A stretch of DNA of 64,000 nt from assembly GCF_900090225.1 (NCBI RefSeq), contig NZ_FMHY01000002.1, positions 1,550,001 through 1,614,000 on the forward strand. Reading direction: 5' to 3'. The notes beneath the pieces are model-generated. The model had not been told where the DNA came from. It did no database searches and saw only the letters and a list, made by a program, of their open reading frames with translations. Positions within the stretch are counted from its first letter, which is position 1. The number at the start of each line of letters is the position of its first letter. Shown here piece by piece: positions 46,127 through 56,755 of the stretch. The translations under genes and the position numbers were made by a program. The stretch is from Micromonospora eburnea. GTDB taxonomy: Bacteria; Actinomycetota; Actinomycetes; Mycobacteriales; Micromonosporaceae.

Positions 46127-47860
46127 GTGGCACCGCGGTTGCCGGCGCTCGACACGTTCCCGCCCCTGCGTGCCTGGCAGCGCAAGGCGATGGTGGACTA
46201 CCTGCGTCGCCGTGCCGAGGACTTCACCGCGGTCGCCACCCCGGGCGCGGGCAAGACCACCTTCGCCCTGCGGATCGCCGCGGAGTTGCTGAACGACGGC
46301 ACCGTCGAGGCGGTCACCGTGGTCGCCCCGACCGAGCACCTGAAGACCCAGTGGGCGCAGTCCGCCGCCCGGGTCGGCATCCAGCTCGACGCCGCCTTCC
46401 GCAACGCGGACCTGCACTCCTCCGCCGACTTCCACGGCGCCGTGATCACGTACGCCCAGGTCGGCATGGCGCCGCAGGTGCACCGGCGGCGCACCATGAC
46501 CCGGCGCACGCTGGTCATCCTCGACGAGATCCACCACGCGGGTGACTCGCGTACCTGGGGCGACGGGGTCAAGGCGGCCTTCGAGCCCGCGGTACGCCGG
46601 CTGATGCTCACCGGTACGCCGTTCCGCTCCGACGACAACCCGATCCCGTTCGTCAGCTACGAGCGGGGCGGGGACGGGCTGCTGCGGTCCCGCGCCGACT
46701 CCGTCTACGGCTACTCCGACGCGCTGCGCGACGGCGTGGTCCGCCCGGTGCTCTTCCTGGCGTACTCCGGGGAGACCCGGTGGCGCACCAACGCGGGGGA
46801 GGAGTTGGCGGCGCGGCTGGGTGAGCCGATGACCCAGGACCTGATCGCGCAGGCCTGGCGTACCGCCCTGGACCCGGCCGGCGACTGGATGCCGCAGGTG
46901 CTGCGGGCCGCCGACGCCCGGCTGACCGTGCTGCGCGACGCGGGCATGCCCGACGCCGGTGGCCTGGTGATCGCCACCGACCAGCAGACCGCCCGCTCGT
47001 ACGCCAAGCTGATCGAGCAGCTGACCGGCGAGAAGGCGGCGGTGGTGCTCTCCGACGACCAGGGCGCCTCCGCGCGGATCGCGACGTTCGCGGCGTCCGA
47101 GCAGCGTTGGCTGGTGGCGGTCCGGATGGTCTCCGAGGGGGTCGACATCCCCCGACTGGCGGTCGGCGTCTACGCGACCAGCGCCAGCACCCCGCTCTAC
47201 TTCGCCCAGGCGATCGGCCGGTTCGTCCGGGCCCGGCGGCCCGGGGAGACCGCCTCGGTCTTTCTGCCCAGCGTGCCGCACCTGCTCGGGCTGGCCAGCG
47301 AGATGGAGGCCGAGCGGGATCACGTGCTCGGCAAGCCGAAGGAGTCCGACGGCTTCGACGACGACCTGCTGGAGCGCGCCCAGCGGGACGACCAGGCCAG
47401 CGGCGAGCTGGAGAAGCGGTTCGCCGCGCTCTCCGCGACCGCCGAACTGGACCAGGTGATCTTCGACGGGGCGTCCTTCGGCACCGCCGCCCAGGCCGGT
47501 ACGCCGGAGGAGGAGGAATACCTCGGCCTCCCGGGGCTGCTCACCGCCGACCAGGTCTCGTTGCTGCTCACCAAGCGGCAGGCCGAGCAGCTCGCCGCGC
47601 AGAAGCGTAGGGCCGCCCAGCGGGCCGCTGAGCCGGCCGCTGCGGCCCCGGCGACGGTCTCCCCACCGATGAGTGCCGCACAGCGCCGGGTGGCGCTCCG
47701 GCGGCAACTGAACGCTCTGGTGGCCGCCCAGCACCACCGGACCGGGCAGCCGCACGGCAAGATCCACGCCGAGCTGCGCCGGATCTGCGGCGGTCCGCCG
47801 AGCGCCCAGGCCACCATCGAGCAGCTCGAGGAACGCATCGCCACCGTCCAAACCCTCTAG
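46127..47860 (+). CDS. DEAD/DEAH-box superfamily 2 helicase
   Basis: A 577-residue SF2 helicase or translocase: motif I ATPGAGKTTFAL (about 37-48), Ia VVAPTEHLK, II LDEIHH (DEIH variant), III LTGTPFRSD, V VSEGVDIPRL and VI QAIGRFVRARR. After the helicase core there is an acidic/helical segment and a Lys/Ala-rich C-terminal domain with KIHAELRRICGGPPSAQATIEQ. It resembles the type III/DNA-repair XPB-like helicases found as single genes in actinobacteria; no nuclease or methylase partner is nearby, so it is probably a housekeeping repair or RNA enzyme. GTG at 46127 follows GGAGAGGAG. Confidence 0.9.
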   Translation: MAPRLPALDTFPPLRAWQRKAMVDYLRRRAEDFTAVATPGAGKTTFALRIAAELLNDGTVEAVTVVAPTEHLKTQWAQSAARVGIQLDAAFRNADLHSSADFHGAVITYAQVGMAPQVHRRRTMTRRTLVILDEIHHAGDSRTWGDGVKAAFEPAVRRLMLTGTPFRSDDNPIPFVSYERGGDGLLRSRADSVYGYSDALRDGVVRPVLFLAYSGETRWRTNAGEELAARLGEPMTQDLIAQAWRTALDPAGDWMPQVLRAADARLTVLRDAGMPDAGGLVIATDQQTARSYAKLIEQLTGEKAAVVLSDDQGASARIATFAASEQRWLVAVRMVSEGVDIPRLAVGVYATSASTPLYFAQAIGRFVRARRPGETASVFLPSVPHLLGLASEMEAERDHVLGKPKESDGFDDDLLERAQRDDQASGELEKRFAALSATAELDQVIFDGASFGTAAQAGTPEEEEYLGLPGLLTADQVSLLLTKRQAEQLAAQKRRAAQRAAEPAAAAPATVSPPMSAAQRRVALRRQLNALVAAQHHRTGQPHGKIHAELRRICGGPPSAQATIEQLEERIATVQTL

Positions 47861-47931
47861 CCCCACCCGCCCCCCGTGGCCCGGCCGCCGCAGTCCGAGG
47901 TGCCCCTGATCACTACTCCATGGCGGCGCCC

Positions 47932-48008
47932 TGATCGACTCCATGTGCGGCACGTGGCGGTGTCGGTGGGTGCCGGAGACCGCCCTTTGCGGTGCGTGGA
48001 GTGGATCA
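47932..48008. repeat. Intergenic inverted repeat with TGATC ends
   Basis: TGATCGACTCCA (47932-47943) and TGGAGTGGATCA (47997-48008) are reverse complements except one base; a near copy TGATCACTACTCCATG lies at 47907. It lies in the 254-nt gene-free gap between the helicase and DUF7455 genes, which face each other. Confidence 0.6.
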
Positions 48009-48058
48009 AGGGTCAAGCGGGCGGTGTGTCGGGGAGTGGGCGGTGGTGGTGCGAAAAG

Positions 48059-48095
48059 GCCGGCCGGAGGCACCTCTCGGTTGCCTCCGGCCGGC
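48059..48095 (-). terminator. Terminator of the DUF7455 gene
   Basis: Perfect 14-bp stem (48059-48072 with 48082-48095), 9-nt loop. On the minus strand it is followed by TTTT, making a classical intrinsic terminator 19 nt after the stop. Confidence 0.88.
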
Positions 48096-48114
48096 TCTAT
48101 GTCGGGTTACGGAC

Positions 48115-48348
48115 TCAGTTCGCCATCAGATCGGCGCCACGCCAGCTGAACTCCGGGTCCGTCGCGTACCGCACGGTGATCTTCACGAGATCCTCCGCGT
48201 ACTTGTTCGCGTGGTGTCCACAGAACACCAGCTCGCTCCCACCCGCCAGAGTGATCCGGAGCTTGCCGGCAGCATTGCAGCGGTCGCACCGTTCATCGGC
48301 GGCCGGGGGGCTCACCGTCTCGGGCGGCGGCGTGAGGGTCGCGGTCAT
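48115..48348 (-). CDS. DUF7455 family small zinc-binding-like protein
   Basis: A 77-residue protein with ERCDRCNAAGKLRITL and ELVFCGHHANKY, giving three cysteines and two histidines in a probable zinc site. Conserved next to sigA in many actinomycetes; function unknown. The start at 48348 (MTATLTPPP) follows AGGAGG; a longer in-frame start at 48510 lacks one. It lies just downstream of sigA on the same strand but 247 nt away with its own terminator. Confidence 0.85.
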   Translation of the reverse strand: MTATLTPPPETVSPPAADERCDRCNAAGKLRITLAGGSELVFCGHHANKYAEDLVKITVRYATDPEFSWRGADLMAN

Positions 48349-48595
48349 CGCCTTCCTCCTCTGGTCGTCACCGATGAACACTCTCTTCGGTCGTTGCTCA
48401 CCTATCGTGCAACACCCTGCTCGGGCCCTGCCTTCCCTGTGTGCCCGCGGGGGACCGAGGTCACACCTGGCGTCGAGACAGTGTGCCGTGCACCAAGGGT
48501 GCCACGTCAACGATCACAAACTGGCAACCGACCGAGCACCATATGAGTGTTCTACGGTTGGTGATCGAACCGACACGACTGGTTGACGTGCGCGG

Positions 48596-50206
<1,611 letters not shown>

Positions 50207-50346
50207 GAAGACCTTCCGGAGGCGAAGAGCGAGCACGGCCGGGTCGTCCGGCGCAGCACGGAACGCCGTGCCGGGCGAGTCGTTGAGGAACCCTCGTGTC
50301 CCGGGCCGGCCGGTCGCGGGCGGTCCGTGGCGCGTGGGCAGGGTGA

Positions 50347-50352
50347 ATTGTA
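50347..50352 (-). promoter_or_regulatory. Possible -10 element of sigA
   Basis: TACAAT on the minus strand, an excellent -10, but no clear -35 at 16-18 bp. Transcription would start near 50340 and leave a leader of about 134 nt. Confidence 0.4.
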
Positions 50353-50489
50353 ACGCCGTCTGCGGCGAACATCCCCCGCCGCACGGCGTAACGGCGGTGT
50401 GGACCACCGATTCGACGCAGATGTGGACTTTGTAAGGATGATACTCGCGCTCGGCCGGCCGGTACCGGTCGTGCGGGAAGGGGACGAAC

Positions 50490-51311
50490 ATGATCCGCTC
50501 GGCGCCCACTCCGCCGGAACTGCTGGAGATCGCCGTCACGGTGGCCCGCGACGCCGCCGCCACCGCGTACCGCATGCGGGCCGAGGGGGTGTCCGTCGCC
50601 GCGACCAAGAGCACCGCCACCGACGTGGTCACCGCCGCGGACCGGGCCGTCGAACGGCAGGTGCTGGACGCCCTGCGGAAGCTCCGGCCGGACGACGCGG
50701 TGCTCGGCGAGGAGTACGGCCCGGGGGAGACCGGCCCGGCCGCCGACGGCGGGGTGCGCTGGATCGTCGACCCGATCGACGGCACGGTCAACTACCTCTA
50801 CGGGCTGCCGTACTGCGCGGTCTCCCTCGCCGCCGAGGTGGCCGGCGAGGTGGTGGCCGGGGTGGTGCGCAACATCGTCACCGGGGAGGAGTGGACCGCC
50901 ACCGCGGGCGGCGGTGCCTGGCGGGACGGGGAGCGGCTGCGCTGCTCCACCGAGACCGACCTGGGGCAGGCGCTGGTGGCCACCGGGTTCGGCTACGCCG
51001 CCGGCCGCCGGGCGCACCAGGCCCGGGTGGTCGCCGAGCTGATCCCGCACGTCCGGGACATCCGTCGGATGGGTGCCGCCGCGCTGGACCTCTGCCTCGC
51101 CGCGGAGGGGCGGCTGGACGCCTACTACGAGAAGGGGCTGGCCGCCTGGGATCTGGCCGCCGGTGGGCTGGTGGCGCGCGAGGCCGGGCTGTTGGTGACC
51201 GGCCTGGCGGGTCGGCCGGCCGGCCCGGACCTGGTGATCGCCGTGCCGCCGGCGCTCTTCGAACCGCTGCACACCCGGCTGGCCGCCCTGGACGCCTCCG
51301 GCGGGCCCTGA
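50490..51311 (+). CDS. suhB: Inositol monophosphatase family protein SuhB
   Basis: Hydrolyses inositol-1-phosphate (or a related phosphate) for inositol and phosphatidylinositol synthesis in actinobacteria. The 273-residue protein has metal ligands E in LGEEYG (about 72) and the [12 protein letters not shown] motif (about 91-102), plus the C-terminal [16 protein letters not shown] signature (about 214-229). ATG at 50490 follows GGGGAC. Neighbour of sigA, as in M. tuberculosis, but without ppgK between them. Convergent with the LytR_C gene across a long hairpin. Confidence 0.94.
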   Translation: MIRSAPTPPELLEIAVTVARDAAATAYRMRAEGVSVAATKSTATDVVTAADRAVERQVLDALRKLRPDDAVLGEEYGPGETGPAADGGVRWIVDPIDGTVNYLYGLPYCAVSLAAEVAGEVVAGVVRNIVTGEEWTATAGGGAWRDGERLRCSTETDLGQALVATGFGYAAGRRAHQARVVAELIPHVRDIRRMGAAALDLCLAAEGRLDAYYEKGLAAWDLAAGGLVAREAGLLVTGLAGRPAGPDLVIAVPPALFEPLHTRLAALDASGGP

Positions 51312-51321
51312 CCCGGCGGTG

Positions 51322-51374
51322 CCGGGCCGGCCGGGAGGTGCCCCGACTCGCGGGGCGACACCTGGCCGGCCCGG
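51322..51374. terminator. Bidirectional terminator between suhB and the LytR_C gene
   Basis: A long hairpin: 51322-51332 pairs with 51364-51374, AGGTG with CACCT and CCCCG with CGGGG, with small bulges and loop ACTCG. Confidence 0.75.
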
Positions 51375-51380
51375 GGCGGG

Positions 51381-51911
51381 CTACTTGTCGCTGGGTGCCG
51401 GGCAGGTGCCGGCCGGAGCCACCGGGGAGCCGAGGTCGCCGAGGGACTGGTTGACCTCGGTGGTGGTGGCCAACTGCTGGAAACTGTTGCCCAGGACCAC
51501 GTCGACCGCGTCGTCCTTGCGGTTGATGTCGAACTGCCGCTCGGCATTGTCGAGGAAGTACGCGCGCAGCAGGTGCGCGCCGCCGACGCCCTTGGGGCCG
51601 AAGCGCAGCACCGCGACGCCGTCGAAACCGCTCGTCGCGTTGCCCACCTTCGCGACCTGGAACTTGCGGTTGCGGAAGTCGTCGGCCACGCTGCCGGCCC
51701 GACCGGGCTCGTCGGTGGCGTTGTAGACGTTGATCTTGACTTCCTTCGGCTCGTGCAGCGCGACGTCGGCCAGGGGCCAGCCCTTGGGGCAGCCCTTCCC
51801 CGTGCCCGCGTTGCTCTGGGTGTCGCGGACGATCGCGACGACCACGAAGACCAGGGCGAGGACCGCCAGCAGACCGACGACAACGAGTGCCCGCACTCGC
51901 GCAAAACTCAT
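51381..51911 (-). CDS. LytR_C domain cell-envelope protein
   Basis: A 176-residue protein with one N-terminal membrane helix (about 7-28, VRALVVVGLLAVLALVFVVVAI) and an extracytoplasmic LytR_C domain (about 58-150; VKINVYNATDEPGRAGSVADDFRNRKF). Positional equivalent of Rv2700 (Cei), which is needed for envelope integrity in M. tuberculosis. A cysteine pair (one near residue 41, one near the C-terminus) could form a disulfide. Start at 51911 (MSFARVRALV) is followed directly by the membrane helix; a longer frame from 52034 is not supported. Confidence 0.9.
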   Translation of the reverse strand: MSFARVRALVVVGLLAVLALVFVVVAIVRDTQSNAGTGKGCPKGWPLADVALHEPKEVKINVYNATDEPGRAGSVADDFRNRKFQVAKVGNATSGFDGVAVLRFGPKGVGGAHLLRAYFLDNAERQFDINRKDDAVDVVLGNSFQQLATTTEVNQSLGDLGSPVAPAGTCPAPSDK

Positions 51912-52331
51912 CTGGGCGCTCCCGCACAGTGGTTGGGTGGCGGCGGCCGCTGGCGGTCGGGCCGCCCCGCCGGCCGTCGAGTACGCCGCTGAGGTTAACG
52001 GTTGTCCGGCCGTCGCGTGGAAACAGTCCGACATGCCGGCGCGCCACCGGAGGAACGGGTACTACTACCCCTATCTTCGTGTCGCCTGAGTCACATTGGG
52101 AACAACTTCGGGGGCGGGGGCGTACATCTCTGCCACGAGGACGGTATACATTGCCTCGCCCAAAGGGGGGTAAGGTTCCGTGCTCGCGGGAAGTTCCTGT
52201 CCGGGCGGGACTCGGCCCACCGGTCGTGGGGTCGGGTGACCGACACAAATGGTGGCCGGCCAGTGGAACCGAAGCACGTCCTCCGGCGTTACAACCGGAA
52301 GCGACCATATCGATATGGGAGAGTGAAACCG
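51912..52331. other. 420-nt gene-free divergent region between the LytR_C and DUF4193 genes
   Basis: No gene supported. A -10-like TATACA lies near 52144, which would give the DUF4193 mRNA a leader of roughly 180 nt. A perfect 14-bp palindrome CCATATCGATATGG occupies 52305-52318, 13 nt before the DUF4193 start, overlapping its ribosome-site region; it could be an operator or an RNA hairpin blocking translation. Confidence 0.45.
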
Positions 52332-52628
52332 ATGGCCACCGACTACGACGCCCCGCGTCGCGACGAGGTCGACCTCGGCGAGGACAGCCTGGAAGAGCTC
52401 AAGGCCCGGCGGGTCGACTCACAGTCGGGTGCCGTGGATGTCGACGAGGCCGAGGTCGCCGAGAGTTTTGAGCTGCCTGGTGCCGACCTGGCCGACGAGG
52501 AGCTCACGGTCAAGGTGCTACCGATGCAGCAGGACGAGTTCCGGTGCGCTCGCTGCTTCCTGGTTCACCACCGCAGCCAGCTGGCGGTCGAGCGTAACGG
52601 CGAGCTGATCTGCCGCGAGTGCGCCTGA
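52332..52628 (+). CDS. DUF4193 family zinc-ribbon-like protein
   Basis: A 98-residue acidic protein ending in FRCARCFLVHHRSQLAVERN and LICRECA, a CxxC...CxxC zinc ribbon. The N-terminal half (ATDYDAPRRDEVDLGEDSLEELKARR) is the conserved family start. Function unknown; ubiquitous in actinobacteria close to dut and sigA. ATG at 52332 follows GGGAGAG. It is preceded by an unusual palindrome. Confidence 0.92.
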   Translation: MATDYDAPRRDEVDLGEDSLEELKARRVDSQSGAVDVDEAEVAESFELPGADLADEELTVKVLPMQQDEFRCARCFLVHHRSQLAVERNGELICRECA

Positions 52629-52829
52629 TCGAGATCCGTGTCACCAGCGGCGGCCTCCGTGACGGGGCCGCCGCTGATCGAGTCACCGTGCACACCTGGC
52701 GATGAGCTGCTTGACTCGTACTGGCGGCTGCCGCGCCGGGTGAGTACGGGAGGGCGGGCACGTGAGCGAGCGAAGCATCCGGCTCAGTAGCGTGGCGTCT
52801 CGCGCTCGGGAGCGGAGCGAGGCGGCGGC

Positions 52830-53660
52830 GTGAGCGGGCGCGGGCCCGGTGGACCGGGCGCCGAGGGGCCGACCGACGGCGGCGACGTCGAGCGGGCGGC
52901 TCCGGCCGGCCCGGACGGTGAGGCGGACCAGCTCGGCGAGACCGTCGCGGCGCTGACCGCCGACGACATCGCTCCGGGCCGGCGTCGGCAGTTGCTCGCC
53001 CGGGTGGCCGGCCAGGCCCGGTCCCGTGGCCTCACCGACCTGTTCAAGCCGAAGGCCGCGCTCCGCTGGATGACGGAGACCATCGCCGAGGTCGCCCCGC
53101 ACGTGCCGGTCCGCGACCTGGCCACGCTCCGGCGGCACTTCCCCGGTCTGAACGACGACGAGTTGGCCGAGCGCCTGATCCGCAACGCCGCCCGGGCCAC
53201 CGCCGGCGTCGGCGCGGCCGGCGGTGGCGTCGCCGCGGTCGAGTGGACGGTCGCCCCGACGCTGCTCTCCGCGCCCGTGCTGCTGGCCGCCGAGACGATC
53301 GCCGTGGTCGCGATCGAGCTGAAACTGGTCGGGGAGCTGTACGAGGTCCACCGGGTGCCGATGCCCACCCGTGGCAGCGAGCGCGCCGTGACCCTGGTGC
53401 AGTCCTGGGCCGGCCAGCGGGGGGTCAAACCGATGATGCCGGGGGTCGGGGTGAGCGCCGTGCTCGGCACCGCCGCCCGGCGGGAGCTGCGCGACCGCCT
53501 GCTACGCCGGTTCGGCCGGAACCTGACCACCCTCGGGCCGTTCCTGACCGGAGCCGCCGTCGCCGGCTACCTCAACCGCCGGGCCACCCGGACCCTCGCC
53601 GACCAGCTCCGCAAGGACCTGCGCCGCCAGGCCCGGGCGCTGCCACCCGCCTGGCCCTGA
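52830..53660 (+). CDS. Hypothetical membrane-associated protein
   Basis: A 276-residue protein I do not recognise by name. After a Gly/Pro/Asp-rich first 45 residues, a helical domain follows ([20 protein letters not shown]), then a glycine-rich hydrophobic segment ([16 protein letters not shown] and [25 protein letters not shown], about 130-170), and another hydrophobic stretch near 225-250 ([17 protein letters not shown]). It may sit peripherally in the membrane. GTG at 52830 follows GAGCGAGG. It lies between the DUF4193 gene and dut as in other actinomycetes. Convergent with the DUF3093 gene with 6 nt between stops. Confidence 0.8.
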   Translation: MSGRGPGGPGAEGPTDGGDVERAAPAGPDGEADQLGETVAALTADDIAPGRRRQLLARVAGQARSRGLTDLFKPKAALRWMTETIAEVAPHVPVRDLATLRRHFPGLNDDELAERLIRNAARATAGVGAAGGGVAAVEWTVAPTLLSAPVLLAAETIAVVAIELKLVGELYEVHRVPMPTRGSERAVTLVQSWAGQRGVKPMMPGVGVSAVLGTAARRELRDRLLRRFGRNLTTLGPFLTGAAVAGYLNRRATRTLADQLRKDLRRQARALPPAWP

Positions 53661-53666
53661 CCCGGC

Positions 53667-54167
53667 TCAGCCGGCGTCGCGGGCGGCGAGGATCGCCGCG
53701 GCGAGCTCCCCCGGGCGGCGCGTGCTCACCACCCAGAACGGGGTCGGATCAGCCGGGTCGTCGAGCACCACCTGCACCGCGCCGCCGATCCACGGGCGCT
53801 GCACCACGAAGGCGAGCGGATCGGAGCCGACGCCGAGCACCTCGCGCCGGCCGGCGGTGTCCAGCGGGACCGCGTCAGCCACGTGGCGCACCGGGAGGCG
53901 GGCGTCGTCCACCCGCAGCTCCCCGTCGTGGACCGCGACCCGGATCCGGCCCAGCCAGGCCAGCACGACCACCGCCGCCGGGATCAGCAGCACGAACGGC
54001 AGCCAGGACCGCAGCCCGGAGGCGCCCATCCAGAGTTCGGCGGCGAGCAGCCCGGCGGCGGCGAGCCCGGCCGGCCAGGCCCACCAGGGCAGCCGGAGCC
54101 GCTCCGCGTACTCCGGCGGGACGGCCACCGGCGACGCCGGGGCGGACGAGGACGACGACTGGCGCAC
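53667..54167 (-). CDS. DUF3093 family membrane protein
   Basis: A 166-residue protein with two membrane helices (about 27-46 and 52-72, [19 protein letters not shown] and [18 protein letters not shown]) followed by a cytosolic beta-rich domain ([34 protein letters not shown]). Equivalent to Rv2698, next to dut. Function unknown. GTG at 54167 is set by a TACCCT -10 element 6 nt upstream. Divergent from dut. Confidence 0.9.
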   Translation of the reverse strand: MRQSSSSSAPASPVAVPPEYAERLRLPWWAWPAGLAAAGLLAAELWMGASGLRSWLPFVLLIPAAVVVLAWLGRIRVAVHDGELRVDDARLPVRHVADAVPLDTAGRREVLGVGSDPLAFVVQRPWIGGAVQVVLDDPADPTPFWVVSTRRPGELAAAILAARDAG

Positions 54168-54173
54168 AGTCCG

Positions 54174-54179
54174 AGGGTA
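54174..54179 (-). promoter_or_regulatory. -10 element, leaderless, for the DUF3093 gene
   Basis: TACCCT on the minus strand, 6 nt, then GTG at 54167. Confidence 0.5.
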
Positions 54180-54253
54180 CGGCGCACGACGGGCCGGGCA
54201 ACCGGCAGGATGGCAGGGTCACCCCCACAAGGACCGGACGGAAGAGGAAGAGC

Positions 54254-54751
54254 GTGACAGACGTCGTACCCGTGCCCGTACGGCAGCTCGACCCGGAGCT
54301 GCCGCTGCCGGCGTACGCCCATCCCGGCGACGCCGGCGCGGACCTGGTGGCCGCCGCGGACGTGGAGCTGCCGCCGGGCGGCCGGGCCCTGGTGCCGACC
54401 GGAGTGGCCATCGCGCTGCCGGAGGGGTACGTCGGTCTGGTGCATCCCCGATCGGGGCTGGCGGCCAGGCTCGGCGTGACGGTGCTCAACGCGCCCGGTA
54501 CGGTCGACGCCGGCTACCGAGGTGAGATCCTGGTCAACCTGATCAATCATGATCGGGAGACGCCGGCGAAGATCAGCCGGGGCGACCGGATCGCGCAGCT
54601 CGTCGTCCAGCGGGTCGCGCGGGCCGAGTTCCGGCCGGTGGCCGAGCTGCCCGCGTCCCGGCGCGGGACCGGCGGCCACGGGTCGACCGGCGGACACGCC
54701 GGGCTGGTCCCGGCACCGGCGGACGGGCACACGGAAGAGGTGGCAGGGTGA
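54254..54751 (+). CDS. dut: dUTP diphosphatase Dut
   Basis: Hydrolyses dUTP to dUMP and pyrophosphate, keeping uracil out of DNA. The 165-residue trimeric-type enzyme has all five motifs: PGDAGADL (1), [12 protein letters not shown] (2), [13 protein letters not shown] (3), [11 protein letters not shown] (4) and a C-terminal [12 protein letters not shown] arm (5). GTG at 54254 follows GAGGAA. The frame is open far upstream but that part is not coding. DUF3710 follows 25 nt downstream, forming an operon as in M. tuberculosis. Confidence 0.97.
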   Translation: MTDVVPVPVRQLDPELPLPAYAHPGDAGADLVAAADVELPPGGRALVPTGVAIALPEGYVGLVHPRSGLAARLGVTVLNAPGTVDAGYRGEILVNLINHDRETPAKISRGDRIAQLVVQRVARAEFRPVAELPASRRGTGGHGSTGGHAGLVPAPADGHTEEVAG

Positions 54752-54776
54752 GTGCGAACAGCGGAGGGTGGGCGCA

Positions 54777-55454
54777 GTGATCTTCTCCCGAAAGCGGGCC
54801 GACGAGGCGCGGCACGCGCGTGACGAGCGGACCACCGAGGTCCTCGACACCGAGGAGACCGGGGATCCGACCCCACCGGCGCGTGGCCCGTACGACGTCT
54901 CCGAGGCGCCCGACGAGCCCCGGCTCGACCTGGGCAGCCTCCAGATCCCGGCGGTGCCCGAGGTCGAGGTGCGGGTGCAGGCCGACCCGCAGGGCGTGAT
55001 CCAGCAGGTCGTGCTGGTGCACGGCGAGAGCGCGTTGCAGCTCGGCGTCTTCGCGGCACCCCGCTCCGAGGGCATCTGGGACGAGGTGCGCGAGGAGATC
55101 CGGCAGTCGCTGTTCAACGACGGCGCCGCCGCCCAGGAGGTCGAGGGGGAGTACGGCACCGAGCTGCGCGCCCGGGTCCGCACCCCGGACGGCCTGACCG
55201 ACCTGCGTTTCGTCGGCGTCGACGGCCCGCGCTGGATGGTGCGCGGGGTCTACCAGGGTGGCGCGGCCACCGACCCCGCCGCGGCCGGCCCGCTGGCGCT
55301 GTGCCTCAGCGGCCTGGTGGTCGACCGGGGGCAGGAGGCCAAGCCGGTCCGTGAGCCGCTGCCGCTGCGGCTGCCCCGCGAGGTGGCCGAGCAGCAGGCC
55401 GCCGAGCAGCAGGCCGCCGGGCAGCCGCCGGCACCCGGCCAGCGCGAGGCCTGA
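54777..55454 (+). CDS. DUF3710 family protein
   Basis: A 225-residue acidic cytosolic protein (Rv2696c family): charged start FSRKRADEARHARDERTTEV, a conserved central domain (LDLGSLQIPAVPEVEVRVQ, GIWDEVREEIRQSL, WMVRGVYQGGAA) and a Gln/Ala tail (EQQAAEQQAAGQPP). Function unknown. GTG at 54777 follows GGAGGG. Co-transcribed with dut; a perfect long hairpin follows the stop. Confidence 0.9.
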   Translation: MIFSRKRADEARHARDERTTEVLDTEETGDPTPPARGPYDVSEAPDEPRLDLGSLQIPAVPEVEVRVQADPQGVIQQVVLVHGESALQLGVFAAPRSEGIWDEVREEIRQSLFNDGAAAQEVEGEYGTELRARVRTPDGLTDLRFVGVDGPRWMVRGVYQGGAATDPAAAGPLALCLSGLVVDRGQEAKPVREPLPLRLPREVAEQQAAEQQAAGQPPAPGQREA

Positions 55455-55469
55455 GCCCCGTACCCACAC

Positions 55470-55509
55470 CGGGCCCGGCCCCGTCGGCATCTCGACGGGG
55501 CCGGGCCCG
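55470..55509 (+). terminator. Terminator of dut-DUF3710
   Basis: Perfect 17-bp stem (55470-55486 with 55493-55509), 6-nt loop, 16 nt after the stop. Confidence 0.85.
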
Positions 55510-55657
55510 TGTCGCGGTACGCGGGTGAGGCACTCCGCACTTACGCCGGGTCCGCGAGCGGGGCGGTTCGGCGTACGCTGGCGGGACGGTTCCGGCATCC
55601 CGGGGCCGGGCGGCGCCGGCGCGGGCCGGCCAGCGTGGAGAGGGTGACGCGGAGGTC

Positions 55658-56038
55658 ATGACGACCGACGAGAGCCGGCTGTCGCTGCGGCGTCTCCTGC
55701 ATCGGCTCACCGCGAGCGAGGCCGAGATCGAGGCGCAGGAGCTGCGCCGGGAGAGCGCCGAGTCGGGTGGCACGCCGGCCCACCAGTGCGCACGGGGCCA
55801 GGTGGTCTCGGTCACCGGGCGGCTGCGCACGGTGGTCTACACGCCCCGGACCAACCTGCCCACCCTGGAGGCGGACCTCTACGACGGCAGCGACGTGGTC
55901 ACCCTGGTCTGGCTGGGCCGGCGGCACATCGCCGGCATCGAGCCGGGCCGGCACCTCACCGCCCGTGGCCGGGTGGCCGTCCGGGACGACCGCAAGGTGA
56001 TCTACAACCCGTACTACGAGCTGGAGTCGCCGAAGTGA
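55658..56038 (+). CDS. OB-fold nucleic acid-binding protein
   Basis: A 126-residue protein (Rv2694c family) with a helical start (SLRRLLHRLTASEAEIEAQELRR) and an OB fold (about 42-122: RGQVVSVTGRLRTVVY, DLYDGSDVVTLVWLGRR, GRHLTARGRVAV), like the tRNA/ssDNA-binding domain of RecG or aminoacyl-tRNA synthetases. Role unknown. ATG at 55658 is very close to GGAGG (3-nt gap), so initiation may be weak. The next gene overlaps by 4 nt (GTGA). Confidence 0.9.
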   Translation: MTTDESRLSLRRLLHRLTASEAEIEAQELRRESAESGGTPAHQCARGQVVSVTGRLRTVVYTPRTNLPTLEADLYDGSDVVTLVWLGRRHIAGIEPGRHLTARGRVAVRDDRKVIYNPYYELESPK

Positions 56039-56718
56039 CCACCGGACAGCACCCGACCGCCGAGCCGGAGCTCGGCCCGGAGGACGAGGAGCGGCTGCCC
56101 AGCCTCGCCGAGCAGATGGCCGACCAGCTCGGCGGCTGGCGGGGCCTGGTCGAGTCGAGCATCCCCGTGGTGGTCTTCGTGATCGCCAACGTGGTGGGCG
56201 AGCTGCGCCCCGCGGTGATCGCCTCGGTGGCCGTGGCGCTGCTGATCGCCGGGCTGCGACTGGCCCAGCGTCGGCCGGTCCGGCACGCGGTCAACGGCCT
56301 GTTCGGCATCGCCATCGGCGCCGCCATCGCCTGGCGTACCGGCAACGAGCGGGACTTCTATCTCCCCGGCATCCTCTACGGCATCGGCTACGGCCTGGCC
56401 CTGCTGCTGTCGGCCGCGGTGCGGCAGCCGCTGGTGGGCTGGATCTGGTCGGTGCTGGTGGCCAAGGGCAAGTCGGAGTGGCGGGACGATCCGCGGCTGG
56501 TACGCACCTTCACCCAGCTCACCGTGCTCTGGGGCGTGGTCTGGCTGGCCAAGGTGGGCGTGCAGGCCGGGCTCTACCTGGCCCACCAGGACACCGCGCT
56601 GGGCGTGGCCCGGCTCGCCCTGGGTTACCCGCCGTACGCGCTGCTGCTGTTGATCACCATCTGGACGGTGCGCCGGGTGACCCGGGAGACCGCGCCGACC
56701 CCGTTGCCGGGGGCCTGA
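56035..56718 (+). CDS. DUF3159 family integral membrane protein
   Basis: A 227-residue protein with about five to six helices (VESSIPVVVFVIANVVG, AVIASVAVALLIAGLRLA, GLFGIAIGAAIAW, GILYGIGYGLALLLSAAV, LLLLITIWTV) and the conserved N-terminal LAEQMADQLGGWRGLVESS. Rv2693c family, fold related to VanZ/intracellular septation-type proteins by appearance only. Function unknown. GTG at 56035 overlaps the OB-fold gene stop by 4 nt. Convergent with the trkA genes, no clear terminator between them. Confidence 0.88.
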   Translation: MTTGQHPTAEPELGPEDEERLPSLAEQMADQLGGWRGLVESSIPVVVFVIANVVGELRPAVIASVAVALLIAGLRLAQRRPVRHAVNGLFGIAIGAAIAWRTGNERDFYLPGILYGIGYGLALLLSAAVRQPLVGWIWSVLVAKGKSEWRDDPRLVRTFTQLTVLWGVVWLAKVGVQAGLYLAHQDTALGVARLALGYPPYALLLLITIWTVRRVTRETAPTPLPGA

Positions 56719-56755
56719 ACAGCCCCCGGGCGCACCGGTTCGGGCGGATGGGCGC

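Noticed and set aside
46127..47860. Restriction or phage-defence helicase
   Set aside because: No nuclease, methylase or other defence gene adjoins it and its surroundings are conserved housekeeping genes.
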